Positions 33,994 through 42,644 of a stretch of 64,000 nt of DNA are shown one piece after another. Below the pieces are notes generated by a model. The model worked only from the letters and a program-made list of their open reading frames with translations, ran no database searches and was not told the DNA's origin. Origin of the DNA: Neisseriaceae bacterium JH1-16. Its GTDB lineage: Bacteria > Pseudomonadota > Gammaproteobacteria > Burkholderiales > Chromobacteriaceae. Where the stretch lies: assembly GCA_025989215.1 (NCBI GenBank), contig JAPDNP010000009.1, forward strand, positions 124,001-188,000, read 5' to 3'. The stretch's first letter is position 1. Each line of letters starts with the position of its first letter. Both the position numbers and the translations under genes were made by a program.

Positions 33994-35349
33994 ATGAAGT
34001 TCAGTCGTATTGTTGGGACTGCCATCGCTGTACTGGCAGTCGTTGCCTGCACGAAAAAAGATGATGTGACGAATAAGGATGCGGCTCCCTCGGTTTCGCA
34101 AGCCAGCGCTCCGACGGCGGCACTGCCGGATGCGGGAAAGCTGACCACAGTCAGCACCACCGCAACCGGAGTCGGCGGCAGCGCCGCCGAAGCCGTCGAC
34201 GACGCCATCAAGCTGGCGATCAAGCAAGTGAATGGCGTGGCGGTCGACATGAGTTCCGAGCAGTTCAAAATGGTACTCAGCGTTGCCGTCGGCCGCGATG
34301 CGGCACAGCTGCAGGCGCAAGAGTTTTCCGAATACGTGGCCAAGCAGTCGGGTGGCGTCGTGACCAGCTTCAAGGTGCTGAAGCTGGACGGTCCGGAAGG
34401 CAATGTTTACAAGGCCAGCATTGAAGCCAATATTGCCAAGTTCAATGCACCGGTGGCAGACAGCCGTAAACTGAAGATCGTCGTTGGTCCGATCCGCTTC
34501 AATAATCCAACGTTTCAAGTTGCCGGCGTAGCCGTCCCCTCGGAAAAAATCGCCGAAGAGGTTCGCCAGCAAATTCTCGATGCACTGACGAACACGGGGC
34601 GCTTCTCGGTACTCGACCGCGACCTCGGCGACGATGTGCAGCAGGAGCTGGACATGATCAGTTCGGGTCAGGCTCCAGCGGCAGAACGCTCGAAAATGAG
34701 CCAGGCGATCAGCGCGGACCTGATCTGGACCGGTCAGCTCAACACCTTCGATTACCAGAAGTCCAAGGGCAGCTGGTCGATTTCGCAGAGGGTGATCAAT
34801 GTGGCGACTCGACAGGTTCAACTGTCGAATATCCTCAAGAACGACACGGCCAGTGTCGGGCAAGTGCAGTCCGACAAGCCGGCAAATGCCGATGTGGCAA
34901 GGCAAGGACTGGAGAGTCAGCTGGTTCGCAGTGTCGTCAGCGCCATTCTGGTTCGTACCTTCCCCATCACCGTTGCCTCTCGCGATGGCAATAATGTCGT
35001 GCTGAGCCAAGGCGGTCAGTCCGTCCGTGAAGGCAGTCGCTATCTGCTGGTATCGATGGGCCAGGAAATCAAAGACCCGCAGACCGGCCAATCGCTGGGA
35101 CGGACCGAGTACGATTGCTGCGAGGTGGTGATCGACCGCGTCGGCCCAACGATGTCGCAAGGCCATCTCGAAAACATCCGCATGCCGCTGGAGCAGATTC
35201 AACCTGGCGGACTGCAACTGCGCGAACTACGCAATACGGCTAAAGCCAGCGAAGCTTCTGCGGCTTCGAGCACGGCCTCGAAACATGCCCACGCGAAAAA
35301 GGCCAAGCCGACAAACGACATATTCGCCAGTGACAAGGATAAGTGGTAA
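33994..35349 (+). CDS. CsgG/FlgO-like outer-membrane lipoprotein
   Basis: 451 residues. The start at 33994 is preceded by GAGGGAATG and gives a lipoprotein signal with lipobox AVVAC and lipidated Cys near residue 19. A FlgT-N-like segment (AAEAVDDAIKLAIKQVNGVA) is followed by a CsgG-type core with EEVRQQILDALTNTGRFSVLDRD and SADLIWTGQLNTFDY. The C-terminus is basic. CsgG proteins form outer-membrane secretion pores and FlgO/FlgT form flagellar rings; which role applies here cannot be decided, as there are no curli or flagellar genes nearby. Confidence 0.75.
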   Translation: MKFSRIVGTAIAVLAVVACTKKDDVTNKDAAPSVSQASAPTAALPDAGKLTTVSTTATGVGGSAAEAVDDAIKLAIKQVNGVAVDMSSEQFKMVLSVAVGRDAAQLQAQEFSEYVAKQSGGVVTSFKVLKLDGPEGNVYKASIEANIAKFNAPVADSRKLKIVVGPIRFNNPTFQVAGVAVPSEKIAEEVRQQILDALTNTGRFSVLDRDLGDDVQQELDMISSGQAPAAERSKMSQAISADLIWTGQLNTFDYQKSKGSWSISQRVINVATRQVQLSNILKNDTASVGQVQSDKPANADVARQGLESQLVRSVVSAILVRTFPITVASRDGNNVVLSQGGQSVREGSRYLLVSMGQEIKDPQTGQSLGRTEYDCCEVVIDRVGPTMSQGHLENIRMPLEQIQPGGLQLRELRNTAKASEASAASSTASKHAHAKKAKPTNDIFASDKDKW

Positions 35350-35377
35350 CACCGCCCTAGCCGCCAAGTAATCACCA

Positions 35378-35406
35378 CCCCGAGATATTCTCGGGGTTTT
35401 TCTTTT
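35378..35406 (+). terminator. Intrinsic terminator of the CsgG-like operon
   Basis: CCCCGAGA-TAT-CTCGGGG-type stem (35378-35396) followed by TTTTTCTTTT. It lies 28 bases past the last stop codon of the operon. Confidence 0.9.
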
Positions 35407-35581
35407 GGTTCTCTGATTGCAGCAGTAATCAATCGTCCTCTGCCGCTTCTCCCGATGCTTGTCGGGGATCGTTGCCGCAATAGCAGCGCGATGAAGCCGT
35501 CACCTATTGCGCGACCACAGCATTTTCCCCCGGTCGAGTCCACGACAGCTATTGCCCACGAGGCGATGGGATAAGGGCGAA

Positions 35582-36535
35582 CTAGATCAGCAAATCCAGC
35601 GTATCGAACAACCGGGTATCCTCCACCTTGGCCGAGCGGGCGCGGCGGCGGATCACCTGCAGCAGGCAGTCGACGAAGCACTGTGCGGCCGTGCCTAGCT
35701 GGGCGTTGCGCGGGGTGACGATGCCGATGGTGTCGGTGGCGAAGCGTTCGGCCAACTTAAGCGGAGCCACCCGCTCCGCGTACATCGGTACGATCAACAT
35801 CGGCTCCGGGCAGTAGCTGAGCATGTCGGTCTGCTCCAGCAGCGACAGCATCAGCTGCAGCGAATGGGCGCGGTGCACGCGCTGCTCGTCGATGCGCGCG
35901 CCATGCTGGCCGAACAGCTCGGTCATGAAGTCGTCGTGAGCGGCGTCCGGGTAGTTGACGATCCAGTCCTGGTCGAGCAGCTCGTGGATGGAGTGAACGT
36001 CGCGTTTCGAGTGGCCGTGCCGGGCGATCACCGCCATCTGGTAGGAGAACAGCAGTTCGCTGGTGAACTCCGGGCGCGGCAGCAGCGCCGACACTAGCCC
36101 GACCGCGAACTCCATCGAGCCGTCGCGCAGCCGCGGCAGCGCCACCGCCATCAGCCCCTCGAAGATCTCCAGCCGCACCCGCGGCATACGCTCGCGGAAC
36201 AGCGTCACCACCTCGGGCAGCAGGGTCATGCCCATCCACGGCGAGATGCCCAGGCGCAGCTGTCCCTCGGCCTGGCCGCTCAGATGCGCCAGCTCCAGCT
36301 GCGCGCGCTCCAGCTGACCGAGCATCTGCCGCGCGTGCATCAACAGCGACTGGCCGTAGGCGGTCAGCACCACGCCGCTGGCGTTGCGCACCACCAGCGG
36401 CAGCTGCAGGTGGGCCTCCAGCTCGCGTAGCGCCTTAGCCACCGCGGTCTGCGACACGGCCAGGCGGCGTGCCGCCGCGCGGATGCTGCCGCAATCGGCG
36501 ATCGCCACCAAGGCCTGCAACTGATGCAGTTTCAT
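35582..36535 (-). CDS. LysR-family transcriptional regulator
   Basis: 317 residues from the ATG at 36535 (MKLHQLQALVAIADCGSIRA). The winged helix is RAAARRLAVSQTAVAKALREL, with a LysR substrate domain after residue 90. It is divergent from the amino-acid binding-protein gene at 36993. A 62-bp upstream sequence between them is duplicated upstream of the amidohydrolase gene, so this protein is the likely regulator of both units. Its class is close to regulators of amino-acid and aromatic-acid use. A GTTGGCCGAA motif lies near its 3' end (35747). Confidence 0.88.
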   Translation of the reverse strand: MKLHQLQALVAIADCGSIRAAARRLAVSQTAVAKALRELEAHLQLPLVVRNASGVVLTAYGQSLLMHARQMLGQLERAQLELAHLSGQAEGQLRLGISPWMGMTLLPEVVTLFRERMPRVRLEIFEGLMAVALPRLRDGSMEFAVGLVSALLPRPEFTSELLFSYQMAVIARHGHSKRDVHSIHELLDQDWIVNYPDAAHDDFMTELFGQHGARIDEQRVHRAHSLQLMLSLLEQTDMLSYCPEPMLIVPMYAERVAPLKLAERFATDTIGIVTPRNAQLGTAAQCFVDCLLQVIRRRARSAKVEDTRLFDTLDLLI

Positions 36536-36713
36536 CCCGTCCCCTGTTCTTGAAGCCGCTCTACGACTCCGCTTCCGTTGCCGTCCCCTCGCCCGACCAA
36601 CCCACCATTCCCCGGCAGGCCACTGCTTTACCGCTCGGCCCGCAATGTCCTCTCCCCTACGGGCCATCACGCCGGCGGGCGCGTCAGTAATAAGGGATCG
36701 GTGAGCGGCCGTC

Positions 36714-36775
36714 AACCAACGGTTTTCAGCCCAACCTTTTTGCGACTGCCGATGCCCACCCCGGCTCCTTACGAT
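36714..36775. promoter_or_regulatory. Duplicated regulatory region, copy 1
   Basis: Starts AACCAACGGTTTTCA, continues with CCCAACC and TTTTGCGACTGCCGA, and ends CTCCTTACGAT. It aligns without gaps to 39919-39980. It lies between the divergent LysR and binding-protein genes, as expected for a LysR-controlled promoter. Confidence 0.7.
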
Positions 36776-36787
36776 GCACAACACATG

Positions 36788-36797
36788 GTTGGCCGAA
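36788..36797 (+). repeat. GTTGGCCGAA motif copy, intergenic
   Basis: Exact copy at the edge of the duplicated regulatory region. The equivalent place in copy 2 has the near-match GTCGGCCGAA. Confidence 0.7.
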
Positions 36798-36992
36798 ACC
36801 GCCTGCACGCCGCCCTCCGCTCTTAGCTTGGCAGGGAGAGACGCGACAGCAAGGCGCATGCGGCGCGGCCAGCTCGCACCGTCCGCAGAGACGGGCGTGT
36901 CACAAGCAGGATTGGCCTGGGTCGGGCCGGCATCGCCGGTGCGATCCCACAAGCCGAAGCAGCACCCATAACACCGACAAAGGAGAGTTCAG

Positions 36993-37769
36993 ATGACCAA
37001 AGTCGCCCTAGCGATCGCCCTGGCCCTGGCGGCCGGCAGCGCCCTTGCCAACGAGGGGAAGACCCTGCGGTTCGGCGTCGACCCCACCTATCCGCCGTTC
37101 GAGGCGAAGACCCCGGACGGGAAGCTGACCGGCTTCGACATCGACCTGGGCAATGCGATCTGCGCCCGGCTCAAGGCCCGCTGTGCCTGGGTGGAGAACA
37201 GCTTCGACGGCATGGTGCCGGCGCTGAAGGCGCGCAAGTTCGACGCGATCCTGTCCTCGATGCGGGTGACCGAGCAGCGCCAGAAGCAGATCGCCTTCTC
37301 CGACAAGCTGTACGGCGGCCCGAGCTTCCTGGTGGCCAAGAAGGGCAGCGCCCTGCAGCCGACCGGCGAGTCGCTCAAGGGCAAGCGCATCGGCGTGCAG
37401 CAGGGCTCGGTGCAGGAGACCTATGTCAAGGCCCACTGGGAGAGCGTGGGCGTCAACGTGGTGCCCTACCAGAACGCCGACCAGATCTATCAGGACCTGG
37501 TGGTCGGCCGCCTCGACGGCACGATCCAGCCCGGCCCGCAGGCCGACCTCGGTTTCCTGAAGACCGCACGCGGACAGGGCTTCGCCTTCATCGGCCAGCA
37601 TCTGGTCGATGCCAAGCTGTTCGCCGGCGGGGTCGCCATCGGCCTGCGCCAGGAGGACACCGCGCTGCGCCAGGCGATCAACGGCGCGATCGCCGCGATG
37701 CTGAAGGACGGCTCCTACCAGAAGATGGCCAGCAAGTACTTCGGCTTCGACATCTACCACGACCAGTAA
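36993..37769 (+). CDS. Polar amino-acid ABC transporter, periplasmic binding protein
   Basis: 258 residues of the lysine/arginine/ornithine/histidine-binding type (HisJ/ArgT family), exported with a signal peptide ending SALA. RFGVDPTYPPFEAK and GKLTGFDIDLGNAI are typical opening motifs, and the ligand-site FDAILSSMRVTEQRQ is intact. AAGGAG precedes the ATG. No ABC permease or ATPase gene follows, so it must work with components encoded elsewhere or act as an orphan receptor. It is followed by a porin and an amidohydrolase, suggesting uptake of an N-acylated amino acid. Confidence 0.93.
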   Translation: MTKVALAIALALAAGSALANEGKTLRFGVDPTYPPFEAKTPDGKLTGFDIDLGNAICARLKARCAWVENSFDGMVPALKARKFDAILSSMRVTEQRQKQIAFSDKLYGGPSFLVAKKGSALQPTGESLKGKRIGVQQGSVQETYVKAHWESVGVNVVPYQNADQIYQDLVVGRLDGTIQPGPQADLGFLKTARGQGFAFIGQHLVDAKLFAGGVAIGLRQEDTALRQAINGAIAAMLKDGSYQKMASKYFGFDIYHDQ

Positions 37770-37918
37770 CGCCCCACTGTTCTGAACCCGCCCCTGCCTG
37801 CCCCGGCCACCTTGCGTGCGCGGCGGGCGACGTCTGCCCGCTCGACTGGGCGCTGCCGTCGCCCAGCCCCGCCGGGCCCGGGCAAGCGGGGGCGCACGCC
37901 GAGACATAGATTAAAACA

Positions 37919-39019
37919 ATGAGAAATCTGAAACTGATTAGCACCATGCTCGCGCTCAGCCCGGTGCTGGCGCACGCCGATGTCACCATCTACGGCTCGA
38001 TCCGCGGTGGCGTGAACGTCTACAAGAACGCGCAGACCGACCAGACCACTACCGGTGTCGACGACTACTCCAGCCGCATCGGCTTCAAGGGCGACGAGGA
38101 CCTGGGCAACGGCATGAAGGCCATCTGGCAGGTCGAAAACGGCCTCGCCCTCGACGGCACCGGCAAGAGCACCGGCACCTCGTCCGGCACCTTCGCCAAC
38201 CGCAGCAGTTTCGTCGGCCTGCAAGGTGACTTCGGCAAGCTGCGCCTCGGCTACCTGGACGACGTGACCACCGAGACCGAGGCCTCCGACGTCTGGTACG
38301 ACTCGCGCCGGGTCAACCTGGCGTTTCCGGTCTATGACAACTTCGTCGATCTGTTCGGCGGCTTCGGCGATGCCTCGCTGAAGAACTCGGTGCGCTACGA
38401 CACACCGAACCTGGCCGGCTTCAACGGCATCCTGCAATACGGCGCCGACGAGACCGCCACCGCGGGCAGGCCGAAGCGTACCCAGCTGGGCGCGCGGCTG
38501 GGCTACACCCACGCCGGCTTCTTCGGCGCCTATGCCTACCAGGCGATACAGCACCAGGGCGCCGACAGCGACAAGACCGCGTCGATCAACCGGATCGAGG
38601 CCGGCTACGACGCCAACAACCTATACCTGGCGGCCACCTACAACTGGCTCAAGAGCTACGGCGACGGCAACACCACGCTGGACGCCAACGGCGTGCCGGA
38701 GGGCGATGCCGCCAGGCTGGGGCTGAATCCGTTCGCCGAGATCAAGTCGCAGAGCTGGGCGGTGACCGCGGCGTATCAGCTGGGCGCCTTCAAGCCGAAG
38801 CTGACCTATTCGCAGTACCGCGATCCGCTGGTCGATGGCGTTCGCCAGGACTGGGGCATCAAGCAGGTGGCGGTCGGGCTCGACTATGCCTTGTCCAAGC
38901 GCGCGGTGCTGGGGGTGCAGTATGCCCAGATGCAGTTCGATCAGGGTTACAAGCAGGTCACCCACAGCGTAGGGGACAAGTCGTCGATGCTGGGCACCTA
39001 TTTGAAGTACAACTTCTGA
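37919..39019 (+). CDS. Gram-negative trimeric porin
   Basis: 366-residue outer-membrane porin of the Neisseria/Bordetella (Porin_4) type: signal peptide ending AHA, first strand VTIYGSIRGGVNV, constriction-loop GDFGKLRLGYLDD and C-terminal Phe in YLKYNF, needed for barrel assembly. Sixteen alternating beta strands are expected. It starts 149 bases after the binding-protein gene. It may provide passage for the substrate of the adjacent transport genes. Confidence 0.94.
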   Translation: MRNLKLISTMLALSPVLAHADVTIYGSIRGGVNVYKNAQTDQTTTGVDDYSSRIGFKGDEDLGNGMKAIWQVENGLALDGTGKSTGTSSGTFANRSSFVGLQGDFGKLRLGYLDDVTTETEASDVWYDSRRVNLAFPVYDNFVDLFGGFGDASLKNSVRYDTPNLAGFNGILQYGADETATAGRPKRTQLGARLGYTHAGFFGAYAYQAIQHQGADSDKTASINRIEAGYDANNLYLAATYNWLKSYGDGNTTLDANGVPEGDAARLGLNPFAEIKSQSWAVTAAYQLGAFKPKLTYSQYRDPLVDGVRQDWGIKQVAVGLDYALSKRAVLGVQYAQMQFDQGYKQVTHSVGDKSSMLGTYLKYNF

Positions 39020-39467
39020 GGCGACGGTTCCGTTTGTTGCCCGTCTTTCAGTCCTTGAGCCGCTGCATTGTCAGTGGCTTTTTTTGTTCTGTGCGACTGG
39101 GGGGCGCCCTTGAGCAGAGGCTGTAGGGCAGGTCTTTGCGGACCGGGGCTTTGTCGGTCTCGCCCGACTGGCGAGTTCCCTTTCTTGCCTCGCCAAGAAA
39201 AGGAACCAAAGAAGGCGACCCCACGACGCCGGCCCGCTTTGCGGGCTACTCTGCGGGCGCCACGGCCAACGGGCGGCTACGCAACTCGCGCCGGCTACAC
39301 CGGCACTCGGACAGTGCTCGCCGACTACCCCCGTTGGCCGCGCCGTCCTCGGCGGCGTCGAAGGGGGATGGGAGCTCATTGGCAACCATCGTGAATAAGG
39401 ACAGAGCTGATCTCTGCCAGTCCCGTCGGATAATCCACCATTAACGATAGCCCGCAGGCAGTCCTCT

Positions 39468-39526
39468 AGGTTGGCCGAACACTGGGAAACTCTCCCCTCT
39501 TAAACTGACCTCGCTTCGGCCAACCT
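39468..39526. repeat. Inverted pair of GTTGGCCGAA motifs
   Basis: AGGTTGGCCGAA (39468-39479) and TTCGGCCAACCT (39515-39526): perfect 12-bp arms 35 bases apart, in non-coding DNA. Confidence 0.8.
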
Positions 39527-39770
39527 TATTCCCCGGCCAGCCGAGTCATCACTCTGTATTTGTGTTTGCACGCCGCTGAGTCCAGAACCGTCGCAATCAT
39601 CCTGCCCCTCCCCCTTTGCGCTGCCGAGTGATCGCCAAGCGGCCAGGTCTTAAGCCGACGCTTGTTCGAGCACCGCGACGTTAGCGCGGAGCGAGTTCGG
39701 CGGCGCCTGGCCGCTTGGCAGGCGCGAGGGAAGCCGAAGGCCAGCGCATCGGGGTCGTCTTTTCTTTGGG

Positions 39771-39800
39771 TACTTTCTTTTGGCGACGCAAAAGAAAGTA
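39771..39800. repeat. TACTTTCTTTTG hairpin repeat
   Basis: TACTTTCTTTTG, six bases (GCGACG), CAAAAGAAAGTA: a perfect 12-bp stem. A shorter stem of similar type, TTTCTTG/CAAGAAA, occurs at 39181-39200. It resembles a common intergenic repeat type of betaproteobacteria. Confidence 0.7.
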
Positions 39801-39918
39801 TCCCGCCCCGCCGGGCGGGACCGGCGCTGCCGCAAGGTCCACCACTGCCGCCATCGCCCGAACCAGTCACCACACGGTAGAGATCAAGCTCACAGCACCC
39901 CCTCAGATTTCACCCGTA

Positions 39919-39980
39919 AACCAAAAGTTTTCACCCCAACCATTTTGCGACTGCCGACGCACGCAGCGACTCCTTACGAT
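39919..39980. promoter_or_regulatory. Duplicated regulatory region, copy 2
   Basis: Starts AACCAAAAGTTTTCA, shares CCCAACC, TTTTGCGACTGCCGA and CTCCTTACGAT with copy 1 at the same spacing (offset 3205 bases throughout). It lies about 85 bases upstream of the amidohydrolase gene. Confidence 0.7.
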
Positions 39981-40062
39981 CACCAGGCATAAGTCGGCCG
40001 AATCCGGCCGCCGGACTGAACCAGACACCCGCCCAAGCGGGGAAGCACAACAAGGAGAACCG

Positions 40063-41244
40063 ATGATGAACAGCCAGCATGTACTGCCCGGCATCCGCGC
40101 GATCGAGGACGAGATGATCGCGCTGCGCCAGCATATCCACGCCCACCCGGAACTGAGCTTCGAAGAGTTCGCCACCGCCGAGCTGGTCGCGGCCAAGCTG
40201 ACCGAATGGGGTTACGAGGTGCACCAGGGCCTGGGTGGTACCGGCGTGGTCGGCGTGCTGCGCGCCGGTAACGGCGGCAAGACGATCGGCCTGCGCGCCG
40301 ACATGGACGCGCTGCCCATCGTCGAGGCCACCGGCCTGCCCTACGCCAGCCGCCATGAAGGCGTGATGCACGCCTGCGGCCACGACGGCCACACCGCGAT
40401 GCTGTTGGCGGCGGCCAAGCACCTGGCGGCGAGTCGCGCCTTCGACGGCACGCTGGTGCTGATCTTCCAGCCGGCCGAGGAAGGCGACGGCGGCGCGCAG
40501 CGCATGATGGACGACGGCCTGTTCGAGCGCTTCCCCTGCGACGCGATATTCGCGATGCACAATATGCCGGGCCACCCAGCCGGCAAGTTCGGCTTCCTCT
40601 CCGGCCCGTTCATGGCCTCGACCGACACGGTGACCATCCATATCGACGGCTGCGGTGGCCACGGCGCCATGCCCCACCTCACCGTCGACCCGGTGCTAGT
40701 CGGTTCGGCCATCGTGATGGCGCTGCAGAGCATCGTGTCGCGCAATGTCGCCCCGCTCGACACCGGCGTGGTCACCGTCGGCGCCTTCCACGCTGGCCTG
40801 GCGCCCAACGTGATCCCGGACCATGCCGAGCTGAGCCTGAGCGTACGTGCGCTCAAACCGGTGGTGCGCGACCAGCTGATCGAACGTATCACCGCCATCG
40901 CCGAGGCCCAGGCCACCAGCTTCGGCGCCTGCGCCCGCGTCGTAGTCGACCAGCAGCAGCGCTTCCCGCCACTGGTCAACGAGGCCGCCTCGACCGCGCT
41001 GGCGCGCCAGGTGGCGCTCGACTGGGTGGGCGAGGACGGGCTGATCGCCGACATGGCGCCGTTGACCGGCAGCGAGGACTTCGCCGTGATGCTGGAGCGG
41101 GTGCCCGGCTGCTACCTGATCATCGGCAACGGCGAGGGCAAGGGGGGCTGCTCGGTGCACAACCCCGGCTACGACTTCAACGATGACTGCCTGGCGCTGG
41201 GCGCCAGCTACTGGGTACGCCTGGTCGAATCGTTCCTGGCCTGA
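40063..41244 (+). CDS. M20-family amidohydrolase (hippurate hydrolase / N-acyl amino acid hydrolase type)
   Basis: 393-residue metallopeptidase that cleaves N-acyl amino acids. The metal site is seen in MHACGHDGHTAML and QPAEEGDGG, with the dimerisation domain entering at DTVTIHIDGCGGHGAMPH and a last His near the C-terminus. Start at 40063 follows AAGGAG with 5-base spacing. It is in one unit with the MHS-type symporter gene, 56 bases on, and is preceded by the copied regulatory region, so it probably acts on an imported acylated amino acid such as hippurate. Confidence 0.92.
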   Translation: MMNSQHVLPGIRAIEDEMIALRQHIHAHPELSFEEFATAELVAAKLTEWGYEVHQGLGGTGVVGVLRAGNGGKTIGLRADMDALPIVEATGLPYASRHEGVMHACGHDGHTAMLLAAAKHLAASRAFDGTLVLIFQPAEEGDGGAQRMMDDGLFERFPCDAIFAMHNMPGHPAGKFGFLSGPFMASTDTVTIHIDGCGGHGAMPHLTVDPVLVGSAIVMALQSIVSRNVAPLDTGVVTVGAFHAGLAPNVIPDHAELSLSVRALKPVVRDQLIERITAIAEAQATSFGACARVVVDQQQRFPPLVNEAASTALARQVALDWVGEDGLIADMAPLTGSEDFAVMLERVPGCYLIIGNGEGKGGCSVHNPGYDFNDDCLALGASYWVRLVESFLA

Positions 41245-41300
41245 TCGTCCACCGTCTGTCGGCCCCGCCGCTACCGGTGCGCGGGGCCCGAGGAATCCGC

Positions 41301-42608
41301 ATGTCCACTACCGTTTACCCGCAGGCGGCCACGGCCGCCACGCCGGTCCGGCCTCCGATCAGCGCGCGCACCATCGCCGCGATCACCATCGGCGCCGGGC
41401 TGGAGTTCTACGATTTTTCCGTCTATAGCTTCTTCGCCACGCTGATCGGCCGGCAGTTCTTCCCGGTGCACAGCGCGCTCGGCCAGTTGCTGCTGTCGCT
41501 GGCCACCTTCGGCGTCGGCTTCGGCATGCGCCCGCTCGGCGGCCTGGTGCTGGGCGCCTACGCCGACCGGGTTGGCCGAAAGCCGGCGATGACGCTGACG
41601 CTACTGCTGATGGCGCTGGGCTCGGCGCTGTTCGCCATCGCGCCGACCTATGCGCAGATCGGCATCGCCGCCCCGGCCCTGATCGTGCTGGCGCGGCTGG
41701 TGCAGGGCTTTGCCATCGGCGGCGAAGTCGGCGCGTCCACCGCGATGCTGATGGAGTACGCCGACGACCATAGCCGCGGTTTCTACGGCAGCTGGCAGCT
41801 GTTCAGCCAGGGGCTGAGCTTCCTGCTCGGCTCGCTGGTCAGCCTGGCGCTGAGCAGCAGCCTGGCGCCCGCCGCGCTGGAGAGCTGGGGCTGGCGCATC
41901 CCGTTCGTGCTCGGCATCCTGGTGATCCCGGTCGGCGTCTACATCCGCCGCCACCTCGACGAGACCGCCGCCGAGACACCCGCTGACGGCGACGCGCCGT
42001 CCGGGCTGCGACAGATCGTCACCCGCCACCGCCGCCAAGTGCTGGCCGGCCTGCTGCTGACCATCGGCGCCACCGCGTCCAGCTACATCGTGCTCGATTA
42101 CATGACTAACTACACCGTCACCGTGCTGCACCTGCCGATGACGGTGGGCATCGGCGCCTCCTGTCTGGGCGCGCTGGTGCAGATCGGCCTGTCGATCTGG
42201 GCCGGCCGGCTCAGCGACCGCATCGGCCGGCGCCGCACCATCGCGCTGGGCGCTGTCCCGATGCTGGCGCTGATCTACCCGGCCTTCGTGCTGATGAACC
42301 ACTACCCGACGCAGGGCACCTTGCTGGCGGTATCGCTGGTCGCCACCCTGCTGTTGGTGCTGATCACCGTGCCGTCGGTGGTGATGCTGTCCGAGCTGTT
42401 CCCGCGCGCGATCCGCGCCACCGGGCTGTCGGTAGTCTACTGCCTGGGGGTGTCGGTGTTCGGCGGCTTCGCGCAGTTCTTCGCCACCGGGCTGATCAGC
42501 CTGACCGGCAACAACAACGCGCCGGCGCTGTACGTGATGCTATGCCTCGTCGCCACGCTGGTCGGGCTGACGATGGTGAAGGAGACCGCCGGCCGGCCAT
42601 TGGACTGA
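41301..42608 (+). CDS. MFS transporter, metabolite:H+ symporter (MHS) family
   Basis: 435 residues with 12 expected membrane helices. The MHS opening (GAGLEFYDFSVYSFFATLI), loop 2-3 motif GAYADRVGRKPAM and GGEVGASTAMLMEYADD match ShiA/ProP/citrate-type symporters. Start at 41301 follows GAGGAATCC; the open frame begins a little earlier. It follows the amidohydrolase gene closely and likely imports its substrate or an organic acid product. A GTTGGCCGAA motif lies in it at 41571. Confidence 0.92.
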   Translation: MSTTVYPQAATAATPVRPPISARTIAAITIGAGLEFYDFSVYSFFATLIGRQFFPVHSALGQLLLSLATFGVGFGMRPLGGLVLGAYADRVGRKPAMTLTLLLMALGSALFAIAPTYAQIGIAAPALIVLARLVQGFAIGGEVGASTAMLMEYADDHSRGFYGSWQLFSQGLSFLLGSLVSLALSSSLAPAALESWGWRIPFVLGILVIPVGVYIRRHLDETAAETPADGDAPSGLRQIVTRHRRQVLAGLLLTIGATASSYIVLDYMTNYTVTVLHLPMTVGIGASCLGALVQIGLSIWAGRLSDRIGRRRTIALGAVPMLALIYPAFVLMNHYPTQGTLLAVSLVATLLLVLITVPSVVMLSELFPRAIRATGLSVVYCLGVSVFGGFAQFFATGLISLTGNNNAPALYVMLCLVATLVGLTMVKETAGRPLD

Positions 42609-42644
42609 CCGTTATCCACCGCTTGCACCCTCTCTTCTCGTTAT

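Larger units (their letters stand above)
39020..40062. other. Repeat-rich intergenic region between porin and amidohydrolase genes
   Basis: About 1 kb with no convincing gene. It contains TTTCTTG-CCTCGC-CAAGAAA (39181-39200), the paired GTTGGCCGAA motifs (39468-39526), arms CAAGCGGCCAGG and CCTGGCCGCTTG around 39635 and 39706, a second A/T hairpin (39771-39800), the palindromic stem CCCGCCCCGCCGGGCGGG near 39802 and the duplicated regulatory region (39919-39980). Short frames here look like translations of repeats. Confidence 0.6.

Noticed and set aside
31074-35349. Curli or flagellar operon
   Set aside because: The lipoprotein is CsgG/FlgO-like, but no csgA/csgB-type repeats, csgE/csgF or flg genes are present.
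39068-39873. Several short frames (LARQEKEPKK-like and SFGDAKES-like)
   Set aside because: They translate the hairpin repeats of this gap, occur on both strands and have no start signals.
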